From: Verrucomicrobia bacterium S94
Lineage (GTDB): Bacteria; Verrucomicrobiota; Kiritimatiellia; Kiritimatiellales; Pontiellaceae
Assembly (NCBI GenBank): GCA_004299845.1
Contig: CP036201.1
Span: forward strand, 2,666,001 to 2,730,000
DNA: 64,000 bases
Direction: 5' to 3'
Positions 1 to 8,663 of this stretch are shown here, piece after piece (position 1 is the first letter of the stretch; the number at the start of each line of letters is the position of its first letter). Position numbers and translations under genes: made by a program. A model generated the notes under the pieces. The model was not told where the DNA came from and searched no databases. It saw nothing but the letters and a program-made list of their open reading frames with translations.

Positions 1-253
1 CGCCCGGATTCAGCGCCTGCTCAAAATCATCATCAACTGCGTCAAAATTATAGGTTGAAGCTCCCCCCGATGTTCCTGCCGAATAGGCCATCAGCCGATC
101 CGCCACCTCTTCCCGGGCGGAATAGATCGTTATGAAATCGTAATAGACAATGTTAGCAATCAGATCAATGCCCAGAATGAGCACCATAATCCCCACCAGA
201 CCAAGCAGCATCTCGATCATCGCCTGACCCTTTCTGGATTTCAGCTTCCGCAT
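1..253 (-). CDS. TadE-like pilus assembly protein (partial, C-terminus outside window)
   Basis: The reading frame starts at ATG 253 and runs off the left edge, giving 84 residues. The N-terminus is MRKLKSRKGQAMIEM followed by a hydrophobic stretch of about 20 residues. This is the short basic leader, Gly and Glu at +5 pattern of TadE-type prepilin-like proteins of Tad/Flp pilus systems. The start overlaps the stop of the upstream TadG-like gene by one base (TGATG), so the two are translationally coupled. It is the fifth gene of a minus-strand pilin operon. The family assignment rests on the N-terminal signature and the context; the missing C-terminus prevents a finer call. Confidence 0.7.
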   Translation of the reverse strand, partial: MRKLKSRKGQAMIEMLLGLVGIMVLILGIDLIANIVYYDFITIYSAREEVADRLMAYSAGTSGGASTYNFDAVDDDFEQALNPG

Positions 254-1857
254 CAGCCCCGCCCCATATTCGGGTTTCCTTCGTAATTCGGATCGCAGAC
301 GTCGCCGTTCTCTATGGCTTCCAGGTTTTCCTCAATCCAGTCGAGAATCGCATTCCGGTCTTCATCATCCTCCCACATCTTCAGAATTTCACAGTAATAG
401 CAGTCGTTGTCTTCTATTCCAGAAATGCCTTTCTCAAGATATTGCGGCAAATGCTGATATATGTGCTCATCCCATCCGGGCTGTCTGGGGTTGTCCGAAG
501 TTCGTGATGACAGTTGATTATGAATCAGACGTGCATCATGGAATGCCGGCAGCACTAAACCGAAATACATCGGCGCACGTTTTTTTCCACTTCCATCCGG
601 ATCTTCCAGATACCCGAAAGGTTTTGCTGCCGCCTGCCAGTAAATATCCCCCACCGCAATCTGCATACCCGGCGTGTAGATATCCGATGCAATACGCACA
701 TCGACGGCGGCGTTAGCTCCGCCATAGTTAAACTCGTCCTTGAATTTCCAGCCTTCATGCAAAGGGAAATCATCGGAATCCGGATAATACATTCCGCTGC
801 TGTATCCCCTGTCCTTCATCCAGGATGATTGTTTGAAAAAATGCCATGAAGTCCAGAGATTGAAACCGTCCTGATACATCATATCCAGATCCACGGCATC
901 CGTTGGCGGATTGGTTTCCATATACCCTACCAGTTGATCCTGAAGGGTGGATGCATTTACATCCACATCGGGGTAATAGTTCGTCAGCGTATCGATATGC
1001 CAGTTTGAAGAACTGTAATACGCTGCAATAGACGCTCCGCTGCTGAACTCATATACCTGTGAACTGAAATATTCTGAATTGACGGTATTCCGCTGCGCAA
1101 AATCAGGCAGAGGATCCCAGCTCGTATAATCGCTGTAACTGCTGATGAGATCGTACCGGGATCCCCGGGCAAAGTAACAGTAAATCCCTCCGCTCACCGC
1201 TCCATAAAAATCGGGATCAAGCAGGATGTGAGTACCGTTAAAAAACAGAAAATAGTCGGTATTCCCGCTCTCCGCAATCATGGTTTCGTTGGCAACCGCC
1301 GAAAGAATGGCCCCATATTCCTCCCAGGCTCCCGTGTAGGGCTCCTGAACCGTATCCATATAATACCCGCCACTCTCCTCAAAATCCTGTCCACGCTGAG
1401 CCAGAAAACGGGATGTCGCCTCTTCAACCATCAGCTCATCCTTTTCCGTCAGATTCAGCAAAGCACTGGACTGCGCCGCCACCAATCCCATTAGTGGCCC
1501 GATCAATGCCATCCTTCTCTTTAAAGGCGCAATATTGAACTCGATATCATCAGCCAGATTCTGAAGATCAGACGAATAATTCGGATCGGTTGGATCCATC
1601 GTTGCAAGCTCATCACAGATATACGCCGCCTGCACCAGATTCAGCTCACCGATCATATTCAGCGTAATCCCCTGCCAGCGGGCGGCTGAAAGCGCGGCGG
1701 CATCGCCGGCATTGTCGATGCGGATTTTGGTGGAGACAATATTATGCAGATCAAAATTCCACAGCACCACAATGGTTCCGATGAACAGAACCATAATGAG
1801 AAAAATAATCGCCTGGCCGGACTCCCGGCCTTCGGATGACTGTAATTTTTTCCACAT
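253..1857 (-). CDS. TadG-like Flp pilus-assembly protein
   Basis: This 534-residue protein starts with a short polar leader, then GQAIIFLIMVLFIGTIVVLW, one membrane segment. The segment is followed by the NAGDAAALSAARW motif typical of the N-terminal Tad domain (TadG/TadE-G-like proteins). The remainder is a large, probably periplasmic or extracellular domain rich in Tyr, Asp and Ser that I do not recognise. In Tad systems such proteins are minor pseudopilin-like components anchored in the inner membrane. It lies 3 bp after the TadE-like gene and overlaps the next TadE-like gene by one base, which indicates one transcription unit. Confidence 0.75.
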   Translation of the reverse strand: MWKKLQSSEGRESGQAIIFLIMVLFIGTIVVLWNFDLHNIVSTKIRIDNAGDAAALSAARWQGITLNMIGELNLVQAAYICDELATMDPTDPNYSSDLQNLADDIEFNIAPLKRRMALIGPLMGLVAAQSSALLNLTEKDELMVEEATSRFLAQRGQDFEESGGYYMDTVQEPYTGAWEEYGAILSAVANETMIAESGNTDYFLFFNGTHILLDPDFYGAVSGGIYCYFARGSRYDLISSYSDYTSWDPLPDFAQRNTVNSEYFSSQVYEFSSGASIAAYYSSSNWHIDTLTNYYPDVDVNASTLQDQLVGYMETNPPTDAVDLDMMYQDGFNLWTSWHFFKQSSWMKDRGYSSGMYYPDSDDFPLHEGWKFKDEFNYGGANAAVDVRIASDIYTPGMQIAVGDIYWQAAAKPFGYLEDPDGSGKKRAPMYFGLVLPAFHDARLIHNQLSSRTSDNPRQPGWDEHIYQHLPQYLEKGISGIEDNDCYYCEILKMWEDDEDRNAILDWIEENLEAIENGDVCDPNYEGNPNMGRG

Positions 1858-1860
1858 CGT

Positions 1861-2529
1861 TTACTGGGTCGTGAGATAGAGCGCAGAGTGATTCTCCAGC
1901 CGAATCTCCTGCGTGATGGTATAAAGAGGAACTTCCGAATACTCAATTTCCCCTTCGCTGCTGTACCGAACAACCATTCCGCGATCAGCATCCATAAAAA
2001 GACCGCTGGCAAAAGGAAAGATGAGCGGCACATTCTGACTGACGTTGACCCAGGCATCTTCATCCCCTGGCGCCGCAGACTCCACCGAAATTTCGGTATC
2101 GGAAGTCAGCCAGTGAAAATAATTCAGAATCGAATCGAGCTGGGATTCATCCTCCGCACCGAGATAAAAGGGGATATAATAATTTTCATACCAGAACTGT
2201 TGTGACCCCAGCGACGTCGATACCGCAAGATCCCACCGCGTGCCTACATCGCCATCCGGTAAAGCCTGATGCTGAAGCGTACTGCTTCCATAAGGTGGTC
2301 CTGCCGTCGGAATCGTGGTCACGCGTGCTACCCGCTCCACAAACTCCTCATCCATTCCCACGGTCAAAGCCCGGGCCGAAGCAAAGGCACTGAACGAAAT
2401 CACGTCCCGCGCCATAATCAGATACGAAACCTGCAGTAACCCGAAAAGAATGAGGCACAGCATAATAATCGCAAGGCACGACTCAACCATTGCGGCACCA
2501 TCTCTTCTTTTTGGAAATTTTCGTTTCAC
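1861..2529 (-). CDS. TadE-like pseudopilin
   Basis: The product has 222 residues. A basic leader (MKRKFPKRRDG) is followed by AAMVESCLAIIMLCLILFG, so Gly is followed by Glu at +5 ahead of a membrane helix, as in TadE pseudopilins. The motif ARALTVG after the helix resembles the region of TadE proteins just after the transmembrane segment. The rest is a soluble domain with little recognisable homology. The gene sits between the Flp pilin and the TadG-like gene, with intergenic gaps of only a few bases, and probably encodes a minor pilin needed for Flp fibre assembly. Confidence 0.75.
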   Translation of the reverse strand: MKRKFPKRRDGAAMVESCLAIIMLCLILFGLLQVSYLIMARDVISFSAFASARALTVGMDEEFVERVARVTTIPTAGPPYGSSTLQHQALPDGDVGTRWDLAVSTSLGSQQFWYENYYIPFYLGAEDESQLDSILNYFHWLTSDTEISVESAAPGDEDAWVNVSQNVPLIFPFASGLFMDADRGMVVRYSSEGEIEYSEVPLYTITQEIRLENHSALYLTTQ

Positions 2530-2537
2530 AAAGAAAG

Positions 2538-2753
2538 CTATAATTCCTGAAGATCTTCCAATGCGGAAGAGCTGTCAGCTTCAGTCTGTCCTGCAGATCC
2601 ACCATCCAGAGCATCCACAGCACCTCCCAATTTACCTTTAATTGTATCTCCAAACATCCCAAAAAGGACGAGGGCCGCAATAGCCACCACCGCCACAATG
2701 ATGATGTATTCAACCATCGCCTGGCCTTCTTTACGTTTCATATTCGTTTTCAT
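2538..2753 (-). CDS. Flp/Fap-type pilin
   Basis: This 71-residue protein has the compact architecture of Flp major pilins. A lysine-rich leader ends in EGQAMVEY, giving the GxxxxEY processing motif cut by TadV-type prepilin peptidases. A hydrophobic helix follows (IIIVAVVAIAALVLFGMFG) and then a short acidic tail. A Shine-Dalgarno AGGAG precedes the ATG by about nine bases. It is the second gene of the visible operon and is the likely main fibre subunit. Confidence 0.85.
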   Translation of the reverse strand: MKTNMKRKEGQAMVEYIIIVAVVAIAALVLFGMFGDTIKGKLGGAVDALDGGSAGQTEADSSSALEDLQEL

Positions 2754-2784
2754 TTCCCACTCTCCTGTATTTCGGATGCATAAA

Positions 2785-2943
2785 TCACACGGAATGCGCC
2801 ATCAGTGCCAGTACACGCCCGCCGAATGACTTAAAAGTATAGAGTAACAATGCACACAAACCGATCAGCATCAGAAAGATGCCCGTTGCGATCACATACT
2901 CCAGCATCACCTGCCCACATTTTCTTCTCTTATCGGCCTTCAT
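2785..2943 (-). CDS. small Flp-pilin-like protein
   Basis: A 52-residue reading frame just upstream of the Flp pilin. It translates as a basic leader (MKADKRRKCG), then QVMLEYVIATGIF and a hydrophobic helix, and ends ALMAHSV. The CGQVMLEY segment fits the Flp GxxxxEY processing motif, so this looks like a second, shorter pilin or pseudopilin. It is first in the visible operon. There is a 150-bp stretch without genes before it, before the trpB terminator, that should hold the operon promoter. The product could be a minor pilin; the function is inferred from sequence pattern and position only. Confidence 0.65.
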   Translation of the reverse strand: MKADKRRKCGQVMLEYVIATGIFLMLIGLCALLLYTFKSFGGRVLALMAHSV

Positions 2944-3095
2944 AAAACATACCTGTATATAACGGTTTTCAACGTTTCGAAATTGTACCCGATTTTCCGA
3001 TGTTTGAAATCTAAAACACAGGCATTAAGTGATCATGAATTAAACCCGTGCCCATGACGAAAGTTCCGCATGAATTCCCCAAAAAAACGGACAAC

Positions 3096-3121
3096 AAAAA
3101 AGGGCACCTCCCGGCACCCTT
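3096..3121 (-). terminator. rho-independent terminator of trpB
   Basis: Read on the minus strand, AGGGTGCC pairs with GGTGCCCT (two G-U wobbles) around a GGGA loop and is followed by a run of T. It lies about 30 bp after the trpB stop codon. Confidence 0.75.
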
Positions 3122-3148
3122 TCTCTGCAAACCTCAGATTAGCGACCA

Positions 3149-4345
3149 TCACCGGTTCTTCGCTTTCCATTCCGCCAGCTGCATCACATCCTTATCTCCG
3201 CGACCGGATACATTGATGATAATAACCTCATTCTGATTAAACTGATCCGCGTTTTTAATCACCCAGCCGATGGCATGCGAACTTTCGAGTGCCGGCAGAA
3301 TACCCTCCCACTGCGACAGCTTATCAAAACCAAACACCGCTTCTTCATCAGTGACATAGGAATATTCCGCCCGGCCCAGATCACGCAGCAGACTGTGTTC
3401 CGGGCCCACCGCCGCATAGTCGAGGCCGGCACTGATCGAATGCGTCAGAGCAATCTGACCGTCATCATCCTGCAGCACATAGGTTTTTGAGCCCTGCAGA
3501 ATACCGATTTTATCCTCAGCAAACCGAGCGGCGTGCATCCCCCCGCTGATCCCGAAACCACCGGCTTCCACACCGATCATTCGAACGCCTTCATCTTTGA
3601 TGAACGGATGAAACAGCCCGATCGCGTTGGAACCGCCGCCGACACACGCGATTATAGCATCCGGCAACCGGCCTTCCGCCTTGAGAATCTGTTTTCGCGC
3701 CTCACGCCCGATTACACTCTGAAAATCACGCACCATCATCGGATACGGATGCGATCCCAGTGCCGAACCGAGAATATAGTGTGTCGACCGGATATTCGTC
3801 ACCCAGTCCCGCATCGCTTCGTTCACCGCCTCTTTCAACGTCTGCTGGCCAACCGTCACCGGAACCACCGTTGCCCCCAGACTTTCCATACGGAACACAT
3901 TCAGCGCCTGGCGCTCCATGTCCACTTTGCCCATGTACACAACGCATTCCATATCAAACATCGCACAGACCGTCGCCGTCGCCACACCATGCTGGCCCGC
4001 GCCGGTTTCCGCGATAATACGTTTTTTACCCATGCGTTTCGCCAGCAGCACCTGCCCCATCGAATTATTGATCTTATGCGCACCGGTATGACAAAGATCC
4101 TCACGCTTCAGATAAATTTTCGCCGTACCGAGCTGCTCCGTCATACGCTCCGCAAAATAGAGCGGCGTCGGCCGGCCCACATATTCACGAAGATAATACT
4201 GCAGCTCCTTCTTAAATTCAGGGTCCTTACGAACCTCTTTATAAACACGGGTCAGTTCATTCAACGGCTCCATCAGCGTTTCCGGCACATACATGCCGCC
4301 ATAATCACCAAAGTGGCCGAGTCTGTCAGGTTGAGTCGGTTTCAT
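3149..4345 (-). CDS. trpB: tryptophan synthase beta chain
   Basis: TrpB condenses indole with L-serine in a PLP-dependent reaction, the last step of tryptophan synthesis, normally as an alpha2-beta2 complex with TrpA. With the start at ATG 4345 the protein has 398 residues, the usual TrpB1 length, and begins [20 protein letters not shown]. An AGGA lies about eight bases upstream; a longer frame to 4429 lacks this support. The PLP lysine motif HTGAHKINN, the GGGSNAIG phosphate loop and the C-terminal SGRGDKD are all present. No trpA is seen in the window, and trpF is about 2 kb away in another unit, so the trp genes are dispersed here. Confidence 0.97.
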   Translation of the reverse strand: MKPTQPDRLGHFGDYGGMYVPETLMEPLNELTRVYKEVRKDPEFKKELQYYLREYVGRPTPLYFAERMTEQLGTAKIYLKREDLCHTGAHKINNSMGQVLLAKRMGKKRIIAETGAGQHGVATATVCAMFDMECVVYMGKVDMERQALNVFRMESLGATVVPVTVGQQTLKEAVNEAMRDWVTNIRSTHYILGSALGSHPYPMMVRDFQSVIGREARKQILKAEGRLPDAIIACVGGGSNAIGLFHPFIKDEGVRMIGVEAGGFGISGGMHAARFAEDKIGILQGSKTYVLQDDDGQIALTHSISAGLDYAAVGPEHSLLRDLGRAEYSYVTDEEAVFGFDKLSQWEGILPALESSHAIGWVIKNADQFNQNEVIIINVSGRGDKDVMQLAEWKAKNR

Positions 4346-4456
4346 TTCAAAAATCCTCATTAAAAACGGATTGAGATAATGTGCCCCCCACCGGACCAAT
4401 TCAAGGCTCTTTTCCCAAACCTCTCCCAAGCCCCGCCCGATTTTCCCTTGCTTCCT

Positions 4457-4508
4457 ATAGATATATCATCTATTACCCACGATCGTGCTAATTAGATGAT
4501 ATATCTAT
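4457..4508. promoter_or_regulatory. composite palindrome 1 at the paaX-like start codon
   Basis: Two perfect 16-bp inverted arms (4457-4472 and 4493-4508, right arm TAGATGATATATCTAT) are separated by 20 bp. The spacer holds a second palindrome, CACGATCGTG (4478-4487), with exactly the same centre. The right arm runs into the ATG of the regulator gene at 4507, and no Shine-Dalgarno sequence is visible there. Binding of a dimeric regulator would block both initiation and upstream transcription, so an autoregulatory operator is the simplest reading. A related copy lies at the 3' end of the same gene. Confidence 0.6.
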
Positions 4509-5331
4509 GAAATGGAAAAGCTTTCATCATCCGGACTGGTCGCTGCCCGTCGTACGTCGACGGGTGCAGGAGGAATGGATAGATCTGCTTCAGGATCTGG
4601 CCGAGCTGCTACGCACCGCCGGACGCTCCCACCTCTGGAAGCACACATACCCCAACCTTCGTTCCTATCACAATTCGATGTCGCGCCTGCGAAAGGCCGG
4701 TCTGATCGTAAAACAAACCAAAGCAGCCGAACTGCCCTACCTGGAACTGACCGACGCAGGTAAAAAGCTGTTGCCGATCTATCACGAACCCGAAAAAATG
4801 TGGGAAACGACATGGAACGGAATCTGGTACATGCTGATTTTTGATGTACCCGAAGTCCAGCGACACTACCGCGACAAACTCCGTGCATTCCTTAAGCGTA
4901 TGCGCATGGGCTGCCTGCAGAAGAGTGTATGGATCACCCCCCGCGACATTCGTCCGGAATATGACGACCTCGAACGCGCGGCCAACGTGAATGCGGTTTC
5001 CTATCTACTCGAATCCCGCACCGTGCTCCACCGCGCTGCCCGGGAAATGGTCGATACGTCCTGGAACTGGAAATGGATTGATCAGCTGCAGGCCCGCTAC
5101 CTCTCCGTATACAACTACAACCTCGAACTGCTCGAACAGATCGACCACGATGCCGACGCCCTCATGCTCCTGCTGAAAGAGGATTCCGAAGCCTATATTC
5201 AGTGCATGCACCCGGATCCCCTGCTACCGAACGAACTGCTTCCGGCGAATTACCTTGGAAAAGACGTCTATGCCCTCCACAAAACTCTCCGCAAAAAAGT
5301 CGCTCACCACCTGCAGAAGTATATTATTTAA
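4507..5331 (+). CDS. PaaX-family-like transcriptional regulator
   Basis: This 274-residue protein has an N-terminal winged-helix-like part (about residues 15-90) with the segment SYHNSMSRLRKAGLIVKQTK. A central domain contains WNGIWYMLIFDVPE, RDKLRAFLKRMRMGCLQKSV and WITP. This is the signature of the PaaX middle domain, which has a Cas2-like ferredoxin fold. PaaX proteins are usually repressors responding to CoA-linked aromatic ligands, but no phenylacetate genes are nearby and the ligand is unknown. The gene is oriented opposite to its neighbours trpB and gluQ, and matching composite palindromes lie at its start codon and stop codon. It is probably autoregulated and possibly a self-contained inserted unit. 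Confidence 0.7.
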   Translation: MKWKSFHHPDWSLPVVRRRVQEEWIDLLQDLAELLRTAGRSHLWKHTYPNLRSYHNSMSRLRKAGLIVKQTKAAELPYLELTDAGKKLLPIYHEPEKMWETTWNGIWYMLIFDVPEVQRHYRDKLRAFLKRMRMGCLQKSVWITPRDIRPEYDDLERAANVNAVSYLLESRTVLHRAAREMVDTSWNWKWIDQLQARYLSVYNYNLELLEQIDHDADALMLLLKEDSEAYIQCMHPDPLLPNELLPANYLGKDVYALHKTLRKKVAHHLQKYII

Positions 5332-5364
5332 CCACTACGATCGTAGAGTTTAGATGATATACTT
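5317..5364. promoter_or_regulatory. composite palindrome 2 between the paaX-like gene and gluQ
   Basis: This has the same design as the palindrome at 4457. Imperfect 14-bp arms (5317-5330 and 5351-5364, right arm TAGATGATATACTT) flank a 20-bp spacer with CTACGATCGTAG (5335-5346) at the common centre. Each arm encodes the last residues (KYII) and overlaps the stop codon of one of the two convergent genes. It may be a second operator or a bidirectional terminator. Confidence 0.5.
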
Positions 5365-6219
5365 TTCAATGGCCTGCTCGGCTGTGACGGGTGTGTCGGA
5401 CGGGGAAATTCCGGCCTGGTGAAGTGCCAGACCGATGACGGTTTCGGGCGATAGGCCTGATTCACGAAGCCGGGATATGCTTTCGGAATGCTGGCGCTTA
5501 CTGAGTTTCCGGCCCGAATCATCATAAATCAAGGGATGATGGAAATACTGCGGAACCGGCGCGTTCAGGGTTTGGAACAGCTGAATCTGACGGGCGGTGC
5601 TGAAAAGAATATCCTCTCCTCGGATAACGAGACCGACGCCCTGACGGATATCATCGCAAACGCAGGCAAACTGATACGTCCACTGCCCCTGACGGTCGCG
5701 CAACGAAAAATCGCCGCACTGCAACCAGGGAATCTGACACTGTTCACCCCGTTTAAGATCCTGAAAAACCACCTCTTTTCCCGGGGTCCGAAAGCGGACC
5801 GTATGGCCTTCGAGCGGGAGCCCCTTTTCGGCACAGGTTCCTGAATAACAGAGTTCCCCAGCTCCTTCCGACTGCATTTCAGCAATCTGCCGGCGGGTGC
5901 ATTCACAACCGTAAACCAACTCCCGTTTTTCCAGCTCATCCAGTACGGACTGATAATATTCCGAACAATCGCTCTGCCGGAATGCAGATGGTTTTTCCGC
6001 AGGAGATGAAATTCCGAGATCCGGAACAAAACCAAGCCATTCCAGGGTTTCAAACATGGCCTGTTCATATTCCGGCCGGGCCCGGGAAAGATCGTGATCC
6101 TCAATCCGGAAAAGGACACCGGCACCGAACTTGCGAGCAATCCCCCAGACATAGAGCATATGGAGTACATGCCCCAAATGAAGATATCCGGTCAGACTGG
6201 GCGCAAACCGGGTGATCAT
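5350..6219 (-). CDS. gluQ: glutamyl-Q tRNA(Asp) synthetase
   Basis: GluQ-RS is a truncated GluRS paralogue that glutamylates the queuosine base of tRNA(Asp). The 289-residue length fits the family, which lacks the anticodon-binding domain. Class I motifs are visible: APSLTGYLHLGH near the N-terminus (HIGH-like) and KLSKRQ (KMSKS-like). A zinc-site pattern CECTRR...CYSGTC lies in the insertion. The start overlaps the trpF stop by one base (TGATG), so trpF-gluQ are co-translated. The 3' end falls inside composite palindrome 2. Confidence 0.93.
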   Translation of the reverse strand: MITRFAPSLTGYLHLGHVLHMLYVWGIARKFGAGVLFRIEDHDLSRARPEYEQAMFETLEWLGFVPDLGISSPAEKPSAFRQSDCSEYYQSVLDELEKRELVYGCECTRRQIAEMQSEGAGELCYSGTCAEKGLPLEGHTVRFRTPGKEVVFQDLKRGEQCQIPWLQCGDFSLRDRQGQWTYQFACVCDDIRQGVGLVIRGEDILFSTARQIQLFQTLNAPVPQYFHHPLIYDDSGRKLSKRQHSESISRLRESGLSPETVIGLALHQAGISPSDTPVTAEQAIEKYII

Positions 6220-6836
6220 CAGGCACTCCGGGCGGTCTCGATAAAGGCTTTCACTTTATCCATATCCTTCACCCGCAGCTCTTTCTCAACACCGGAACTG
6301 ACGTCCACGCCCCAAGGCTTCACCTGGGCAATAGCTTCAGCGACATTTTCCGCCGTCAGTCCACCCGCAAGCAGAATGGACTTTTCAATGGCCCGAACAA
6401 GGGTTCTCGCCATACTCCAGTCGCAGGTTTTCCCGGTTCCGCCAACAGTCTTTTCGTCGTAGGAATCGAGCAGAATACGGTCGAATTCAAAAGAGGATTC
6501 GGAATGATACAGCTCGGCCGGCGTTGTTGCCCGCCAGACTTCCAATCCCTTGAAAAATTCGCGATCAAGGCTCCAGCTGTCGTGCACTTTATGCACCTGA
6601 ATCACATCAAAACGGCCGTGCTGCGCAGCATGTGCAAGCTCGGCTTCGCCGGGGCACACAAATACTCCAACGCGTTTGATGTCTTCCGGCGTTTCCCACT
6701 GCCCCACCTCTTCCGGTGGGACATAGCGTTTAGATTCCGGCCACTGAATAAAACCGACAGCATCAGGCTTTAAAGCAGAAACCTGCTCGAGGTCGTCCCC
6801 CGAACAGATTCCGCAGATCTTGACAAATGTCGACAT
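6219..6836 (-). CDS. trpF: phosphoribosylanthranilate isomerase
   Basis: TrpF converts phosphoribosylanthranilate to the carboxyphenylamino-deoxyribulose phosphate, the third step of tryptophan synthesis. The 205-residue protein opens with VKICGIC, the classic TrpF N-terminal strand with the catalytic Cys. It continues with DAVGFIQWPESKRYV, and later has LLDSYDEKTVGGTGKTCDW and LLAGGLTAENV, the phosphate-binding loops. It starts 4 bp after the reductase gene stop and is coupled to gluQ downstream. Confidence 0.95.
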   Translation of the reverse strand: MSTFVKICGICSGDDLEQVSALKPDAVGFIQWPESKRYVPPEEVGQWETPEDIKRVGVFVCPGEAELAHAAQHGRFDVIQVHKVHDSWSLDREFFKGLEVWRATTPAELYHSESSFEFDRILLDSYDEKTVGGTGKTCDWSMARTLVRAIEKSILLAGGLTAENVAEAIAQVKPWGVDVSSGVEKELRVKDMDKVKAFIETARSA

Positions 6837-6840
6837 TGGA

Positions 6841-7509
6841 CTACTCAGCAGGAACCTCTTCAGCCGACGGAGTCACTTCCAACTCAGCAATATCTTCTGC
6901 AATTTCACCCGCAGCCTCAATCGCCAACGCTTTGCTTTCCCCGGCTGTCAGATTCATCGGACTCTGGCCTTCCGCCCAGACGATTTCAAAATCTTCGACA
7001 CCGATAAATTCAAACGAAGTGGTGATCTGACGACTCAGCGCATCACGGGTATCGCCCTCTTTATAGGTATTTCCGGAGGCAACCAGCAGTACAACACTCT
7101 TGATTTTGTGTAACGGTTTAATGCCATCTTCAGTGATCTCAAAAGTCAGTCCCGGACAGAGAATCTGGTCAATCCAGGCCTTCATAGCGGCCGGCGAAGA
7201 AAAGTTCCACATCGGCATGGTCAGAACCAGAACATCCGCATTATTGAACAGTTCCGCCTGTTTGGAGGCATAATTCATCGCCATTTCCTCCACCTTGGAA
7301 CGCTCGTAGCCCTCCTGAGTAACCGGATTCCATACGGCGCGATAAAGCTCATAAGAATAAAACGGCGGTTTTTCATCATAAAGATCGACATTCACCAGCT
7401 CTACGTCCGGACGCAATTCAATAAGTTTTCCGAAAAAGGCCGCGGCCAGCTGTTTTGAAACCGATTCTTCAGTCGGTTTCGGATTCGCGCATACGTGCAA
7501 AACATTCAT
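6841..7509 (-). CDS. FMN-dependent NADH-azoreductase/quinone reductase-like protein
   Basis: A flavodoxin-fold protein of 222 residues. It begins MNVLHVCANPKPTEESVSKQ, the phosphate-binding strand-loop of AzoR/NQO-type reductases. LVLTMPMWNFSSPAAMKAWI is the conserved flavin-contact segment (MPMYNFxxP in AzoR). The start at 7509 is chosen because AAGGAG lies about ten bases upstream; the open frame continues to 7596 without such support. Family members reduce quinones or azo compounds with NAD(P)H; the substrate here is unknown. It precedes trpF by 4 bp and may share its transcript. Confidence 0.82.
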   Translation of the reverse strand: MNVLHVCANPKPTEESVSKQLAAAFFGKLIELRPDVELVNVDLYDEKPPFYSYELYRAVWNPVTQEGYERSKVEEMAMNYASKQAELFNNADVLVLTMPMWNFSSPAAMKAWIDQILCPGLTFEITEDGIKPLHKIKSVVLLVASGNTYKEGDTRDALSRQITTSFEFIGVEDFEIVWAEGQSPMNLTAGESKALAIEAAGEIAEDIAELEVTPSAEEVPAE

Positions 7510-7636
7510 ATTAAGGGACTCCTTATCTATTTCCCTCTCCCAAGGGTATTTCCAAATTGAGTGGTGTTTATAGCCTAAAGCGTAAGGACCGTACAACCTA
7601 TAACCCCGAATAACAGGTTTCTGCAGGCCGTTTTAC

Positions 7637-7664
7637 AAAAAATCTCTCCAAAAACCGGAGAGAT
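7637..7664 (-). terminator. rho-independent terminator of the aldolase gene
   Basis: On the minus strand ATCTCTCC and GGAGAGAT form a perfect 8-bp stem with a T-rich loop, followed by T residues. It lies 28 bp after the stop of the gene at 7692. Confidence 0.8.
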
Positions 7665-7691
7665 ACATCCTTTCCAATGACCGCCAACGGG

Positions 7692-8663
7692 TTAGATCGC
7701 AGTGATTTCGTCGTAGAATCCGACATAGTCATCTTTACGGTCACTGTCCCGCAACGCCATGGCCGTGCGCGGATGTTCATTCTGATGCCCCGTAATCATA
7801 TACGGAATACTGTAGCCCCAATCAATTTCCTGACTGAGCGGATGCATGGTATGCTGTACAAAATTCAGAATCGGCCGCAGATTAAACTTCGGATTCTTCA
7901 GAAACCCGACGAGCAGCTCGGTCGGGCAGTTACCTGCACCGCGCCCCATTCCCATCATCGTGGTATCGAGCATTTTAACACCGTTGATCGCAGCATACAT
8001 GGTGTTGGCATAGGCCAGTTGCTGGTTGTTGTGCGCATGAATTCCGAGAATCTTCCCTGTCTTTTTATACCGCTCAATCAGGTCTCCGATCTGCTCGTAG
8101 TACAACGAACCGAAACTGTCGACCACATAGAGGAAATCGATCTCCTCTACGCCCTCCAGCGTTTCAAGGCCATTATCAAGCTCATAGTCCGGCACCGTCG
8201 AAACCGCCATCAGATTCAGCGCCACTTCATAGCCCTTATCCTTGGCATCCTTCACAATTTCCAGAGCCGCCGGAATCTGATGGATATAGGTGGCCACACG
8301 GATCAGATCGAGTACGGACTCATTTTTCGGCAGAATATCATTCAGATCGGTTCGACCGGTATCAGCCATGGCACAAAGTTTGAGACCGGTATCGTTTTCG
8401 CCCACTTCCCGGCGGATATCCTCTTCGCTCGAAAATTTCCAGGGACCATGTTCGTTGCCCGGGAACAGCTTTCTATCCGCTTTATACCCGACTTCCATAT
8501 AATCAATGCCGCCGGCCACGCAGGTATCATAAACCCCTTTAAAAAAACCGTCATCAAACTTGTGCGCGTTGCACAGGCCGCCATCACGCACCGTGCAATC
8601 TACAATTTTCAGGTCGGGATCAAAAGTCACCCAGCCCGCGCTCTTATCATGCTGCTCACTCAT
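7692..8663 (-). CDS. DRE-TIM metallolyase family aldolase
   Basis: This 323-residue protein of the HMG-CoA lyase-like TIM-barrel family has VDCTVRDGGLCN near the N-terminus (metal and substrate site, DxTxRDG) and ILGIHAHNNQQLA (HxH metal ligands). GMGRGAGNCPTE matches the loop after the barrel seen in 4-hydroxy-2-oxovalerate aldolases. The start at 8663 has AGGAGAG upstream. No acetaldehyde dehydrogenase or other meta-cleavage gene is nearby, so the substrate is not established; family members are often annotated only as aldolase catalytic domain proteins. Confidence 0.8.
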   Translation of the reverse strand: MSEQHDKSAGWVTFDPDLKIVDCTVRDGGLCNAHKFDDGFFKGVYDTCVAGGIDYMEVGYKADRKLFPGNEHGPWKFSSEEDIRREVGENDTGLKLCAMADTGRTDLNDILPKNESVLDLIRVATYIHQIPAALEIVKDAKDKGYEVALNLMAVSTVPDYELDNGLETLEGVEEIDFLYVVDSFGSLYYEQIGDLIERYKKTGKILGIHAHNNQQLAYANTMYAAINGVKMLDTTMMGMGRGAGNCPTELLVGFLKNPKFNLRPILNFVQHTMHPLSQEIDWGYSIPYMITGHQNEHPRTAMALRDSDRKDDYVGFYDEITAI

